Positions 21,063 through 30,412 of a stretch of 39,341 nucleotides of DNA are shown piece by piece. The notes beneath the pieces are model-generated. The model saw only the letters and a list, made by a program, of their open reading frames with translations, did no database searches and had not been told where the DNA came from. The stretch comes from a virus: positions 1 to 39,341 of the IMG/VR virus record IMGVR_UViG_3300037674_001089; one strand, given 5' to 3'. Positions within the stretch are counted from its first letter, which is position 1, and each line of letters begins with the position of its first letter. A program made the translations under genes and the position numbers.

Positions 21063-23060
21063 TCACCATGAACCGCCTTGGAGAATATCTCCGCGGCTTA
21101 GCATGCCTCCGTTAGAGTTCCCCGTCTGTTCAGCGATCTGTTTGTCGATGTCAGGTGACCTGCCGAGAATGGCGTTAATGATGTCTTGCAACCCCCCTGT
21201 GCGAAAATCGGTGCCTGAAGGCGCTGCTCCCTCAGAGCGAGTCCTACCGCTTGAATCTTTGACAATGGAATCAATCAACGCTTGACGTTGCGCTTGCTCC
21301 CCAGCAGCAACTTCTGCAGCCTGCGCTTCTGCCTGTAAGGATGAGTCACCTTCCAACATCGCAAGCAAAAGATCAGTTGGCGGCGCTTTATCTGCTTCCG
21401 CATATATATCCAAAATAGATTTGAGTGTTTCGCTGTTTATTGGAACGCCAGCAGCCATCAACTGCTCAATCAAATCCATATCGTCAAGAGAGCTCTGCTC
21501 AAACTCGTAGGCGTCCTGCTGTTGCTCTGCCATCTGTAAAGCACGACCAGTGTTTCGATCTTCCATCTCGAAATACGCCTCAGGACTCATAGTCACATCA
21601 ACGGTTTCACCATTAATAACCAGAGGCACAGTGATGTCACCACTGGTCAGAGTTTCGATGTACACCTTTTGTTGAGCCTCAGACATACCGCCCCAAGCAG
21701 CCGCAACTTCAGGCGGGAAACCAAGGTACTTCGCAGTTTCCTCACCACGACGCATCTTCAAATTCCAGCTCTGCTGCTCCTTCGCTTTAGCAGCCAACAT
21801 CTGCTCACGAGCCTCTGCTCGCCCGATCTTGCCCTGGGTTTCAGCAGCCTTAATCGTGTCGATCTGCGTCACCAAAGCCTTATCAGCTTCATACTTGTCA
21901 ACAGCGAACGACTCGTTCGCCTGAAACTGTGCCCCCGACATAGCCAAACTAAGATCGTTCTTCTGCTGCAGCGTTGCCTGAGCAACCGCATTCAACGACT
22001 CAGTACTCTGAATTCCAGCAGCACCCAACGCTACAGCCAAACTAGCGTCCGCAGCAGCAATCGTGTCAAACGCTTGCAATGCGGCAGCATCTTTCGTGTC
22101 AGCCACACTGTTCTCTAAACGAGTACGAGCATTCCACACATCATGCTTCAACTGAAGTCTGACCTTAGAGAACTCAGACTTCACACCCAAAGCACGATCA
22201 ATAGCGATCTGCTCATCGATCCCAATCATCATGTCTTGGAACTCCAACGAAACATTCGCTGATTGCGACAACAGAGCCGTGGTTTCGGCACCAGCCGCAG
22301 ACACCATCGGATCAAGGTGCTGGGCTAAATTGTTTTGGCGACGTATGTTCGCCTGTTTCGCATCCTCATACCCCTGAACACTTTCTCTGCGCGAATCGGC
22401 ACTCATTCCTCGCCGAATATCTTCAGCACCAGATAGGTAATCCAAGGCAGCAGTTTCCTCCTCACCGTAACCACCAAGCATCATCGACTCGTAGTTGTCG
22501 ATCTGACCGCCGACACGACCCATGCGGGCATCCTGCTGTCCACCAATCAGATTCTGGCGACCCGTCGCACCTGAGGTGACCGCACCATGTACGCCTTGAG
22601 CGCCAGCCTGTTGAGCAGCCAACAAATCTGCGATGCCTGCAAGTTGCAGGTCATTCATTGCGCCGATGTTACCCGTCGTCAAATCGTTCAGTTCGTTCAG
22701 GTAGCCGCCCGAGCGAACACCACCAGCTTCAGGGACCATCAACCCCAACAGGCGATCGCGCTGATCAGACGCAAACCCTGCATCTAAAGCGTGAGTGTCT
22801 TGAGCGCTTTGGTTGAGCATGGCGTACAGGTCTTCCTCGAGGGAAGCACTACTAGGGGGAAGCCTTCGTTGTTCCAACCCATCAAAGTTGTACGACATAT
22901 CTGAACTAGGCATACTGATCGGGGGGCGGTCGGTATCCCAGCCTGAGGGAAAATCGGCTGGCCCGTACACGCGGGGAGTGGAACGCTTCCGAAACGATTC
23001 GGGTTCGTAATGCTCGTATAAATAGCGAGCCTCTTCAGGAGTCATATTCCCGACGCCCAT
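21063..23060 (-). CDS. Internal virion protein, coiled-coil rich
   Basis: A 665-residue protein, Ala/Gln/Glu-rich, with long helical, heptad-like stretches from about 150 to 520 (for example AALQAFDTIAAADASLAVALG) and a disordered N-terminal region. The ribosome binding site GGAGG lies seven bases before the ATG, and TAATG overlaps the preceding stop. Neighbours on both sides are internal or ejection candidates, so it is likely an internal core or ejection protein. Confidence 0.65.
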   Translation of the reverse strand: MGVGNMTPEEARYLYEHYEPESFRKRSTPRVYGPADFPSGWDTDRPPISMPSSDMSYNFDGLEQRRLPPSSASLEEDLYAMLNQSAQDTHALDAGFASDQRDRLLGLMVPEAGGVRSGGYLNELNDLTTGNIGAMNDLQLAGIADLLAAQQAGAQGVHGAVTSGATGRQNLIGGQQDARMGRVGGQIDNYESMMLGGYGEEETAALDYLSGAEDIRRGMSADSRRESVQGYEDAKQANIRRQNNLAQHLDPMVSAAGAETTALLSQSANVSLEFQDMMIGIDEQIAIDRALGVKSEFSKVRLQLKHDVWNARTRLENSVADTKDAAALQAFDTIAAADASLAVALGAAGIQSTESLNAVAQATLQQKNDLSLAMSGAQFQANESFAVDKYEADKALVTQIDTIKAAETQGKIGRAEAREQMLAAKAKEQQSWNLKMRRGEETAKYLGFPPEVAAAWGGMSEAQQKVYIETLTSGDITVPLVINGETVDVTMSPEAYFEMEDRNTGRALQMAEQQQDAYEFEQSSLDDMDLIEQLMAAGVPINSETLKSILDIYAEADKAPPTDLLLAMLEGDSSLQAEAQAAEVAAGEQAQRQALIDSIVKDSSGRTRSEGAAPSGTDFRTGGLQDIINAILGRSPDIDKQIAEQTGNSNGGMLSRGDILQGGSW

Positions 23061-24406
23061 TAGAAAGCCTCCATAATGTTTGGCTTCATTGCCGCCCTCA
23101 AAGCGACATCTGCTTGATATTTTTGCATTGCGTTAAGGAATGCTTGCCGGCGAGCAGCATCATCCTGCACTGCCCTGTCTTCCATATAGTCGCCGTAGCT
23201 GATGTCGTAGCGACCCAACCCGCGAATATGGGACTCACCCAAACGGCCCTTGTCACGAGAAATCAGACCAGTGTCAGGCCCAAGACCTCGCCGATTATAT
23301 TGCGCTCCGACCTCATTAATTTTTTTGTTGAAGTCTCTTGACGCATCGTCGTGATACATCGCTCTGTCACGCATTGCCCGCTGCTTCATGCGGTAAGAAT
23401 TCGCAAGCTTTGCTTTTAAAGCAATGAGTTCGGGGGCCAAATAGCCACCATAGGTGGGTGACCCGTAGTCGGCTGACCCAAATTTGGGTTTCCCCGTAAG
23501 ACTGCCAGGAGCAATTTGGCTGCCCAACCCGCCAAGAACAGCACTCTGCTGATCGCTTGTCTTCACTGGCAGGTTATTGTCCCCTCCAAGGGCTTCGCTT
23601 TCTGTGCTGGTTCGAATTCCGCTTGACAGAACCTTCGGCGTCATATCGATGCCCAGGTACTGGGCGTCTAAGTCACGCTGATTTTTTAGGCCATCAGTTA
23701 AAGCCCATAGATCTAGTTCGCGTTGGTAGCGTCCTGTGTCGTCTTGCGGGTACCACCCCATTGGGATATCAGTCGGGTAGTCGGTCACTCTTCGGTCAAC
23801 GGGAATATCCAGCGGATAGTCAGTCATGCCGCGTGTCTTCAGCGCCGATTCCATGTCCTGACCTGAACTGTGTAAACGGCTCTGCGGCATACCGAGTTGG
23901 TCAATAGCTGCTCGACGTTGGATCTCTACTATCGCATCATTGATTCGCTTGGCGTTCGGCGTTCCAGGGATACCGGCCTTGACAACATCACCAGTTCCAT
24001 AGGGCGCACCATCAGGCCGCTGGTAAGCGCCCCAACGATCCACATCGGAATCACGCCGGCTCATATATTGCAGCGCAGCTGTCGCAGCATCAGCTATGTG
24101 AGTTCCCTTTGTGGGGCGTACAGGCTCGGGGGTGAACTCTGGGATGGGTCCCTGTGACTCTTGCCCAAGTCGCTGAATGACATCAGGGTTTGGTTGCGTC
24201 GGCGGGGTGTAAGGCATGATCCAATCATTAGGATTTGGTTGGATCGTCGATGGACGGTAGGGTTCAGCCTCTATCGGATGCCGTTCGAAACGATTCGGGT
24301 TCTGTGCTGGAAGACTTGGGATCCCAGCGCTATACAAGTTTCGGTTAGGGGTTGACTTGCGGCGCCCTGGCCCCATCGTTCCCACTGGCTCAACAATCGA
24401 CGCCAT
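23060..24406 (-). CDS. Putative internal virion protein
   Basis: A 448-residue protein, Pro/Arg-rich and largely disordered in its N-terminal half, with a repeated TDYPxDIP motif (MTDYPLDIPVDRRVTDYPTDIP at about 195-216). The C-terminal third (about 325-448) is rich in basic and helical residues. It lies first in the run of three large proteins. The TDYP repeat may bind a partner. No enzyme motif is seen. Confidence 0.6.
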   Translation of the reverse strand: MASIVEPVGTMGPGRRKSTPNRNLYSAGIPSLPAQNPNRFERHPIEAEPYRPSTIQPNPNDWIMPYTPPTQPNPDVIQRLGQESQGPIPEFTPEPVRPTKGTHIADAATAALQYMSRRDSDVDRWGAYQRPDGAPYGTGDVVKAGIPGTPNAKRINDAIVEIQRRAAIDQLGMPQSRLHSSGQDMESALKTRGMTDYPLDIPVDRRVTDYPTDIPMGWYPQDDTGRYQRELDLWALTDGLKNQRDLDAQYLGIDMTPKVLSSGIRTSTESEALGGDNNLPVKTSDQQSAVLGGLGSQIAPGSLTGKPKFGSADYGSPTYGGYLAPELIALKAKLANSYRMKQRAMRDRAMYHDDASRDFNKKINEVGAQYNRRGLGPDTGLISRDKGRLGESHIRGLGRYDISYGDYMEDRAVQDDAARRQAFLNAMQKYQADVALRAAMKPNIMEAF

Positions 24407-24422
24407 ACCTAGATCACCTCAT

Positions 24423-24575
24423 CTACGTGGGCTCTGATGTCCCACAACAACAGTCGCAAGTACATTGCGCTGCCTCCAACTGCTCCAACTGTGTTCGCAA
24501 CACAGCGTTCTCCCACTCCATCTGACCCATAGGGGAAAGGTGGGCGATTACGTCTTCTAGCCCTATGTCAATCAT
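24423..24575 (-). CDS. 50-residue cysteine-rich protein
   Basis: A small frame whose ATG overlaps the preceding stop (ATGA). A helix with heptad leucines (MEWENAVLRTQLEQLEAAQ) is followed by a tail CTCDCCCG with five cysteines. It could bind metal or be a small trimer-like coiled coil; function unknown. It lies between the tail-protein and internal-protein genes. Confidence 0.65.
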   Translation of the reverse strand: MIDIGLEDVIAHLSPMGQMEWENAVLRTQLEQLEAAQCTCDCCCGTSEPT

Positions 24576-24937
24576 TCCTCTTCCTCTTCCTCGGGCACAG
24601 GAGTTTTCTCATCCCAGTCCTCAATCAGATCATCCCACCACCAAGTGTTAGGTGGTTCGCCATAGCCATCTGGGTAAGGTTTGTCAGCAGGTGGACCCCA
24701 CTCATAGTTAGCGTCTAACACCCATCCGTTATGTGGAGATCGAGGATAAAACAATCCGAGAGGATAGCCGTCTGCTTCTGGAACAAACGTCGAACCAACT
24801 CCTGCTGGGTTTTTGCGAATGTTCTCTGCGGTTTCATACCACCCAGACCACCCTAAATCTACAGGAGTTTTATCATCTCCAAAGATAGCAACATTAACTA
24901 CAAGGTTGTTTCCATCTACTTCAGCAAAAGTTCTCAT
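24572..24937 (-). CDS. Small tail-associated protein
   Basis: A 121-residue protein. The pattern MRTFAEVDGNNLVVNVAIF, a tryptophan-rich middle (GWSGWYETAENIRKNPAGVG) and a Tyr/Pro-rich end with an acidic tail (EEEEEE) resembles short proteins found beside tail fibres of marine phages. Likely a fibre cap or assembly chaperone, by position. It lies after the glycine-rich fibre gene. Confidence 0.65.
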   Translation of the reverse strand: MRTFAEVDGNNLVVNVAIFGDDKTPVDLGWSGWYETAENIRKNPAGVGSTFVPEADGYPLGLFYPRSPHNGWVLDANYEWGPPADKPYPDGYGEPPNTWWWDDLIEDWDEKTPVPEEEEEE

Positions 24938-24940
24938 CAG

Positions 24941-25855
24941 CTACCCGTCCGTTAAATACCGTACGATAAAGACACCATTTTGACCGAGTTGGTTGTAATA
25001 ACCTTGGCCTCGTCCGTAAGCAGTAGCCTCAGGACTGTTTGTGCCACCTCCATCACCACCAGCACTGTACGTATTGCCATCTAACCACGTATAACCAGCA
25101 GGGCCATCTGCGCTAAAAGAACTGCTACCGCTGCCACTGCCGCCACCGCCGCCTCTATTCTCGTAAGAGTTATAACTCCCGTTACCGTTACCTGCTGTAA
25201 TGGTGCTCCAAGTACCTCCACCGCTACCAGTACCAGCACTTGCGGTTACTGAACCATAGCCAGGGCCACCAGAACAGTAGCCGTACCAACTACCCCCACC
25301 GCCACCTGCTCCACCTGCACGCTGGTAAGGAGTTACTTGACCTGTCGCTCCTCCTCCTCCACCAGAAGTACAATTTGCGTAGCCGCCGTAGCCGCCGTTA
25401 CCGCCGCCACATGCGTAAAGATTCCAGCCAGCTATAAGGATGTGGGTATCACCACCAGGGTCGCCAGTATTGAGAACAGGGGTAGCACCAATAGTTAAAG
25501 TGTAATCGCCTGCTTCTACGGTGACAGTAGTACCAGCAAGACAACCGCCACCACCGCCACCGCCAGTATTCTGACCAGTCGCAGCGCCCATTCCGCCGCC
25601 AGCGCCAACGACTAACAAATCAATTTCGCCACCGCTAACACAAGTAATCGTCCCACTTGACGCATACGTCACATAAGTATAATCACCCACAACGGAACTA
25701 GACCCACCAGAAAATTCCACTGGGCCACTACCAAACAACCCGCCGTTCATCCAAGTAGAAACAGCGGTAGACGGCCAGCCTTTAAGAGTAGACGACCTAC
25801 CCTTAAAGTTGCTGGCAGCCTGACTTGGGTTAGTACGGAACTGATTAAACGACAT
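24941..25855 (-). CDS. Glycine-rich tail-fibre/adhesin-like protein
   Basis: A 304-residue protein. From about residue 85 it is dominated by glycine (GGGGGGG, GGAGGGGG and similar runs) mixed with Ser, Thr and Tyr, with a conserved C terminus (GQNGVFIVRYLTDG). Such polyglycine blocks occur in receptor-binding tips like those of T-even gp38. The ribosome binding site AGGAA is present. It likely mediates host recognition at the fibre end; substrate unknown. Confidence 0.7.
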   Translation of the reverse strand: MSFNQFRTNPSQAASNFKGRSSTLKGWPSTAVSTWMNGGLFGSGPVEFSGGSSSVVGDYTYVTYASSGTITCVSGGEIDLLVVGAGGGMGAATGQNTGGGGGGGCLAGTTVTVEAGDYTLTIGATPVLNTGDPGGDTHILIAGWNLYACGGGNGGYGGYANCTSGGGGGATGQVTPYQRAGGAGGGGGSWYGYCSGGPGYGSVTASAGTGSGGGTWSTITAGNGNGSYNSYENRGGGGGSGSGSSSFSADGPAGYTWLDGNTYSAGGDGGGTNSPEATAYGRGQGYYNQLGQNGVFIVRYLTDG

Positions 25856-25867
25856 TCAGATTCCTAG

Positions 25868-26236
25868 CTAGACTGTGATCTGATTTACATAACCATGAAG
25901 AATAACATTCGCCGCATTCTCAGCAAACGCTCTAACTACCAAAGCAGCACTAGCATTTCCCTGGAGAATTAAACCAGGAGTAATAAGAACCAATCCTGTT
26001 TCAGCCGTAACTGTTTGCTCGATCCAGTCATTAGCGTCACCTGTAACACCCCACTGAACAGTTAACTTGTAATCTGTGGCACTACTCTTGTTGACAGCAT
26101 AAAGCCATACTTCGTCTATGGTTGTTGCCACAGAACTACCAGTATGAATAGTAGTCCCTGGCTCGCCAGTAGTAGCGACAAGAATGCCTCTACCATCTGT
26201 ACTAGCAGATAATTTTGTTTTTGTATATGTCGCCAT
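25868..26236 (-). CDS. Small virion protein, beta-rich
   Basis: A 122-residue protein of mostly beta-type sequence (EVWLYAVNKSSATDYKLTVQWG, GLVLITPGLILQG) in the receptor-binding cluster. It resembles small phage base or fibre-associated proteins, but I cannot name a family. AAGGAA precedes the start. Confidence 0.6.
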   Translation of the reverse strand: MATYTKTKLSASTDGRGILVATTGEPGTTIHTGSSVATTIDEVWLYAVNKSSATDYKLTVQWGVTGDANDWIEQTVTAETGLVLITPGLILQGNASAALVVRAFAENAANVILHGYVNQITV

Positions 26237-26245
26237 AATGATTCC

Positions 26246-26689
26246 TTAACTAAATACTTGGACTTGAAGGATTGATGTTGATGGAGCAGCAGCCACCGCA
26301 GCCGTAACGAAAGCAGTAGTGCTGAGTTGCGTAGTGTTCGTCCCTGCCACAGCGGTAGGCCCAAGAGGCGCACCCGTGAATGTTGGAGAAGCCAAAGGAG
26401 CGTAATCACCGAGTTCGGTCATCACAAACGCAGTCGTCGCCAACTGCGTAGTATTCGTATCCGCTGCCGCTGTAGGCGCAACAGGAACCCCCGTAAACGT
26501 CGGTGACGCCAACGGCGCAGTCCCAGACGGCAGCGACGAATACCCCAAAGAGGTCCACGCCGTAGCCCCGTCACCAATCTTATAAAAATCGGTGTCGGTT
26601 TCGATACAAAACTCTCCCGAAGCGGGAGTCGGATTGTTCGATGTCCAGTTCGCAGCGGTATCCCTCCGCAATTGAATAATTATTGCCAT
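26246..26689 (-). CDS. Tail-fibre adhesin with Mtd-like N-terminal domain
   Basis: A 147-residue protein. RRDTAANWTSNNPTPASGEF at about 8-27 and ETDTDFYKIGDGATAWTSL at 30-48 form the Mtd-type N-terminal domain found in phage adhesins. The remainder holds two copies of a fibre repeat, PLASPTFTGVPVAPTAA and PLASPTFTGAPLGPTAV, each followed by a TTQLxTTAFV block. Start overlaps the previous stop (TAATG). A paralogue of its neighbour at 26689-26952. Confidence 0.8.
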   Translation of the reverse strand: MAIIIQLRRDTAANWTSNNPTPASGEFCIETDTDFYKIGDGATAWTSLGYSSLPSGTAPLASPTFTGVPVAPTAAADTNTTQLATTAFVMTELGDYAPLASPTFTGAPLGPTAVAGTNTTQLSTTAFVTAAVAAAPSTSILQVQVFS

Positions 26690-26952
26690 TACTGTGCTCC
26701 TGAGTTCCCGCCATCGACTGGCCCAGCGATGGTGTATACCGAGTTACTTAAACCGCCATCAATGTTGGCAAGAGAAGGCCCTACAGGCCCAACTATGCCC
26801 CCATACGGCAAACTGACGTACGCTGTCGTACCGTCACCTATTTTGAACTTGTCCGTGTCAAGCTCCAAAGCGAACTCGCCCTGAGCCAACGTCGGATCTG
26901 CGGCAGCCCACGCTGAAGCTGTGCCTCGTCTGAACTGAATCTGCAACGGCAT
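26689..26952 (-). CDS. Short adhesin paralogue with Mtd-like domain
   Basis: An 87-residue protein that begins QFRRGTASAWAAADPTLAQGEF (residues 5-26), then ELDTDKFKIGDGTTAYVSL, the same Mtd-type domain as the neighbouring 147-residue protein, followed by a Gly-rich tail. The two genes are tandem paralogues. Probably binds the fibre or baseplate. Confidence 0.75.
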   Translation of the reverse strand: MPLQIQFRRGTASAWAAADPTLAQGEFALELDTDKFKIGDGTTAYVSLPYGGIVGPVGPSLANIDGGLSNSVYTIAGPVDGGNSGAQ

Positions 26953-27678
26953 TTACGGCCCTCCTGCATCAACAGGGGAAACTCCCCCATACGTGCTGGT
27001 TGGCAAACCGCCGTCCAGCAAACCATTCCCTGTGCCAGCAGGCCCAATCGGACCGTCAGGTCCCGTGCCACCTGTCGGACCTGTCGGACCGTCAGGTCCA
27101 GGCGGTCCACCTGGATCACCTGTCGGACCAGTCGGACCAGTCGGACCAATGCCACCAGTATTTCCTGTGTTCCCTGTAGGCCCCGTCGAACCTGTCGGAC
27201 CGAGCGGTCCTGTCGGCCCAGTGCTCCCCCCTGGCCCTATGAGATTCGTTCCCGTACCCCACGAAGGACTGGGAGAACCAACTTTAGGACCGAAGATCTG
27301 GCTGCTTGCAGTATTGATAAAGAAGTCGCCTATGTCGCCAGTACCGACGAGAGGGTCGCTGCCACCGTTCAGCAAAGATATGCCATCGGGACCTGTAGGC
27401 CCAGTCGACCCTGTCGAACCCGTCGGCCCTGCAGGCCCAGTAGCGCCGGCACCACCAGCCGACGGAGTTGGAGCCATCTGCTGCCAGTAAGCTGTATTCC
27501 CAGGTGTCTGACCTGTGCTGCCTTGACGCGCTATGTACGCAGTGTCGTTATACGTCACAACATCCCCAGCCTGATACGCAGTACCGCTCGACCATGCCCC
27601 CTCATAGGTGGGGCCATCAGTGAGCGTTATCGCTACCTGGGGAGTTAACTCCTGCGTGTACTGCGTCGTCAGAGGCAC
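26953..27678 (-). CDS. Collagen-like tail fibre with carbohydrate-binding module
   Basis: A 241-residue protein. At about 26-68, AWSSGTAYQAGDVVTYNDTAYI, ending in YWQQM, matches carbohydrate-binding module 5/12, a chitin- or cellulose-binding fold. From about 75 the sequence is Gly-X-Y collagen-like (GPTGSTGSTGPTGPDG and more) in two blocks, with a break (about 97-140). Such repeats form triple helices in phage fibres. Starts with GTG, overlapping the fibre gene upstream (TAGTG). It may bind host surface sugars. Confidence 0.8.
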   Translation of the reverse strand: MPLTTQYTQELTPQVAITLTDGPTYEGAWSSGTAYQAGDVVTYNDTAYIARQGSTGQTPGNTAYWQQMAPTPSAGGAGATGPAGPTGSTGSTGPTGPDGISLLNGGSDPLVGTGDIGDFFINTASSQIFGPKVGSPSPSWGTGTNLIGPGGSTGPTGPLGPTGSTGPTGNTGNTGGIGPTGPTGPTGDPGGPPGPDGPTGPTGGTGPDGPIGPAGTGNGLLDGGLPTSTYGGVSPVDAGGP

Positions 27679-28832
27679 TATTCGAGAGCCTCCAACCGCT
27701 GGTCAATGTCCTGCACCGCTTTCACGAGCAACGCAAGCATCGACTTATCTCGGTACACGATTGGGTCGCCGTTCTCGTCGTACAAGGTTGCGTCTGGCGC
27801 TGCCTCATGGACTTCCTCAGCTATGAACCCTGGTTCTGGCGTCTGCGTTTCGTAATCCAACCCTGAACTTGTTGCTATCTCCTCGTTCCAACGGAACGTG
27901 CGAGGCTTCAGAGCCCTCAACTTTGCCCAAGTATCTTCAGTGGGGAGATCCTCTACATCTTCTTTGAAACGGATAGAAGAAGACGACAACCCGAGTTGTG
28001 AACTCCCAGTCGTTGTGATCACAGCAGCAGTGCCAGAGAGGACAGGCCACTGAGAACCTGACGCCGCACGCAAGTCGAGAGCAATACTCCCACTGTAAGA
28101 CGATTCGGAAATAACTAGATGCGGGTTACCGTTATGGACAAACTGGAATCCTGGGAGACTCGTGTTAGGTAAAGTGTCATTCCACTCGATGTAATCTTCA
28201 GCAGAACTGTAATCGTTCCCCATATACAGGCGTGCGTAGTCATAGTCTGTTTGGATTCGACAGTAGCCGTTGATGTCCACGTTCTCTCTAACATTCAACC
28301 ACTGGCACTCTATCCGAGAGCCATCCCCAGCCGTATACGTCGCACTGTTCCCAGTCCACTCGTCGGTGTACCCGATGATGTCACCGTTAACGAGAATGGA
28401 ACCGTTGATCACCAACCGATATTTAGACTTAGGTCGGTCGGCTCCTGCTCCACCGCCACCCGATTGGGTGTCGTATTTGGAGTACTGGTAGTGGTTCCCG
28501 TTGTAAGGCGCATTGGTGTTTGTGCCCACAGGAACGCCTGCGTCAAACAAGAACGACCCCACGTTGTTGTTCGTGATGTCGGTCCCTGTGGCAAAACCCG
28601 TCACCGTTTCAGTGGCATCAATATAGACCTGATTGTTTGTACCCAAACTCGAGGTGCCCGAAACAGTGAAATCGTTACTAAAGATCACTGCCCCAGTGAC
28701 AGTCCCCCCAGTCTTTACCAGCACTCCAGGGGACGTATTTATGTACGCCTCCACATCGTTGAAGTTCGCATTCATTTCACTGGCGACAATGGACGCCCCA
28801 GCAGAAAATGAATTCGTCACAGCAAGCGTCAT
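27678..28832 (-). CDS. Tail fibre with S74 intramolecular chaperone
   Basis: A 384-residue fibre protein. The C-terminal domain (about 283-384) is the peptidase S74 chaperone of endosialidase type: SSSIRFKEDVEDL gives the Ser286/Lys290 dyad, then LKPRTFRWN (about 308-316) and GFIAEEVHEAAP (about 333-344), with a final coiled coil. After folding a trimer, the chaperone is cleaved off. The body is a beta-rich shaft. AGGAGA precedes the start, which overlaps the previous stop (ATGA). Confidence 0.88.
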   Translation of the reverse strand: MTLAVTNSFSAGASIVASEMNANFNDVEAYINTSPGVLVKTGGTVTGAVIFSNDFTVSGTSSLGTNNQVYIDATETVTGFATGTDITNNNVGSFLFDAGVPVGTNTNAPYNGNHYQYSKYDTQSGGGGAGADRPKSKYRLVINGSILVNGDIIGYTDEWTGNSATYTAGDGSRIECQWLNVRENVDINGYCRIQTDYDYARLYMGNDYSSAEDYIEWNDTLPNTSLPGFQFVHNGNPHLVISESSYSGSIALDLRAASGSQWPVLSGTAAVITTTGSSQLGLSSSSIRFKEDVEDLPTEDTWAKLRALKPRTFRWNEEIATSSGLDYETQTPEPGFIAEEVHEAAPDATLYDENGDPIVYRDKSMLALLVKAVQDIDQRLEALE

Positions 28833-30409
28833 CGTAATCTCCTAGGGCGGTACGTGAACATCATTGAGTTGACCTCCCAGGCCGACGTATGGTCGGGACC
28901 GTTAACTTTCATTGCAATGGCTTTCGCCGATCCCATCGTTGTGAGTTTGATGATGTCGGTGATGCTGGTGTCAGCCGAAGCAGCCCACACAGCATTCCCA
29001 CCGGCACCAGTAGAATCTGTACACCACGTAGCCGTATCCCACACTGAGGTGGAACCGCGACCTGTCACGTTAAACGAATTGCTAACGGATGTGGCTTTAT
29101 CGTAATCCTTGTACACCTCGAGGTTGACCGTCCCTGACGCCGAAGTGTCCATGATGAAACGCGGTTTACCCCAGCGTTTCTGAACAATAGGGTTCTTCCC
29201 AGCAACCCAAGGCGTCGTGAAATACGATGGGATTGCTGCGGCAGCACCTGAGACGTACAGGTCTGTGTACCGGTCTTGTTCAAGTCTGATAACTCGACCC
29301 GTGGTATCAGCGCATGCACCCGCAAGGAATGGCTCACCGCCAGGAGGAGTATGGGAATGCAAACCCATAGCGTCAATGTCGGTGACAGTCCAGGCACCAT
29401 CTGCGCTAAGCGACGGATCCAAAATCAGTACCCGTCGACTGGTGACACCCTCCTCGGTCCAGTCAACTGACACGTAGAGGCGATTACGGAACCATGCGAG
29501 TTGTGGTGCGTCAGTGAAGCGGAGGCGACCATCATCGATAGCTGGCTTCAGTTTGTCGAACAGGTAATTGAATCGCTGGCCGTCGTACAGGTAGACGCCG
29601 TTCTGGTCATGCCAGAAGAACACACCTATGGGTGTGGACACAGGCGTCGACAAAGCAATCGATCCCACATCGCGAGTTAACGGCACCATTTGGAAAGTAT
29701 CTGTGTCATCGCCGTAGATAGCGAAAACAGAGTTGCTTTTGAAGATCAGCAGGCGGTCTGCCATCGGAGCGAACCCTGTAATCTGGTCGCCTCGTTCACC
29801 GATATCGATGTCAACGTAGCTGGTGTTCGCCCACGTTTCTGGATCGTTCAGATTCGACCATCGAACCCGAGAGTTGTAGGCAGTACCACCCTCCAAAGTT
29901 TTCCCCGTCCACATGTGGTTATTCCAGAAAGTCACGTACTGTGCAATAGGGAAGTTGCCGGCGGTCCCGTTCAGGTTGGTGCCAAGGTCTGTGCCGCTGT
30001 TACCTGCAGTCACTTTGAAAGAGACAACATCACCGCTGACTGCGTAGAACAAGTTGTTCATAGTTACGCCGTACATCCGAGTACCGGTAGTGCGAGCAGT
30101 CTGCCCAGTGATAGTTGTCCACGCTGACGACCCAGTACTGTACGCCACCGCAGTGCCGTAGTTGACAACGAGTTCAGAGAGGCCAGCATCAGTAAAGAAC
30201 GAGCCGATACCTTCCACATTTGACCCCAAAGCCGTGTTATCACCATCGATAACTTCGACTCCTCGACGCAAACGAACCCCACCACGCGGATCAACATCCA
30301 CGTTCAACAAATCAGGCGACTCGTTCTGCGCCAGATTGAACTGGTCAGAACGAAGATTCAATCCCCCACTGAAACTCTCAAGAGATTGGAGATAGTAGTT
30401 GCGTGGCAT
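28829..30409 (-). CDS. Tail or stabilisation protein, beta-propeller type
   Basis: A 526-residue protein. It starts SLESFSGGLNLRSDQFNLAQNESPDLLNVDVD, shown here as FSGGLNLRSDQFNLAQNESP, a pattern common to podovirus tail-needle-base and stabilisation proteins. The middle has repeating beta-propeller-like blades (WSNLNDPETWANTSYVDI; GVFFWHDQNGVYLYDGQ). GGGAG lies six bases before the ATG. It should form part of the short tail, below the adaptor. The P22 gp10 equivalence is an inference. Confidence 0.75.
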   Translation of the reverse strand: MPRNYYLQSLESFSGGLNLRSDQFNLAQNESPDLLNVDVDPRGGVRLRRGVEVIDGDNTALGSNVEGIGSFFTDAGLSELVVNYGTAVAYSTGSSAWTTITGQTARTTGTRMYGVTMNNLFYAVSGDVVSFKVTAGNSGTDLGTNLNGTAGNFPIAQYVTFWNNHMWTGKTLEGGTAYNSRVRWSNLNDPETWANTSYVDIDIGERGDQITGFAPMADRLLIFKSNSVFAIYGDDTDTFQMVPLTRDVGSIALSTPVSTPIGVFFWHDQNGVYLYDGQRFNYLFDKLKPAIDDGRLRFTDAPQLAWFRNRLYVSVDWTEEGVTSRRVLILDPSLSADGAWTVTDIDAMGLHSHTPPGGEPFLAGACADTTGRVIRLEQDRYTDLYVSGAAAAIPSYFTTPWVAGKNPIVQKRWGKPRFIMDTSASGTVNLEVYKDYDKATSVSNSFNVTGRGSTSVWDTATWCTDSTGAGGNAVWAASADTSITDIIKLTTMGSAKAIAMKVNGPDHTSAWEVNSMMFTYRPRRLR

Positions 30410-30412
30410 CCG

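Noticed and set aside
24941-26689. Diversity-generating retroelement
   Set aside because: No reverse transcriptase or template/variable repeat pair is seen near the Mtd-like adhesins.
26993-27490. + strand frame rich in Pro-Gly opposite the collagen-like fibre
   Set aside because: The complement of Gly-X-Y coding DNA yields such repeats by composition; the leftward gene has a carbohydrate-binding module and correct overlaps.
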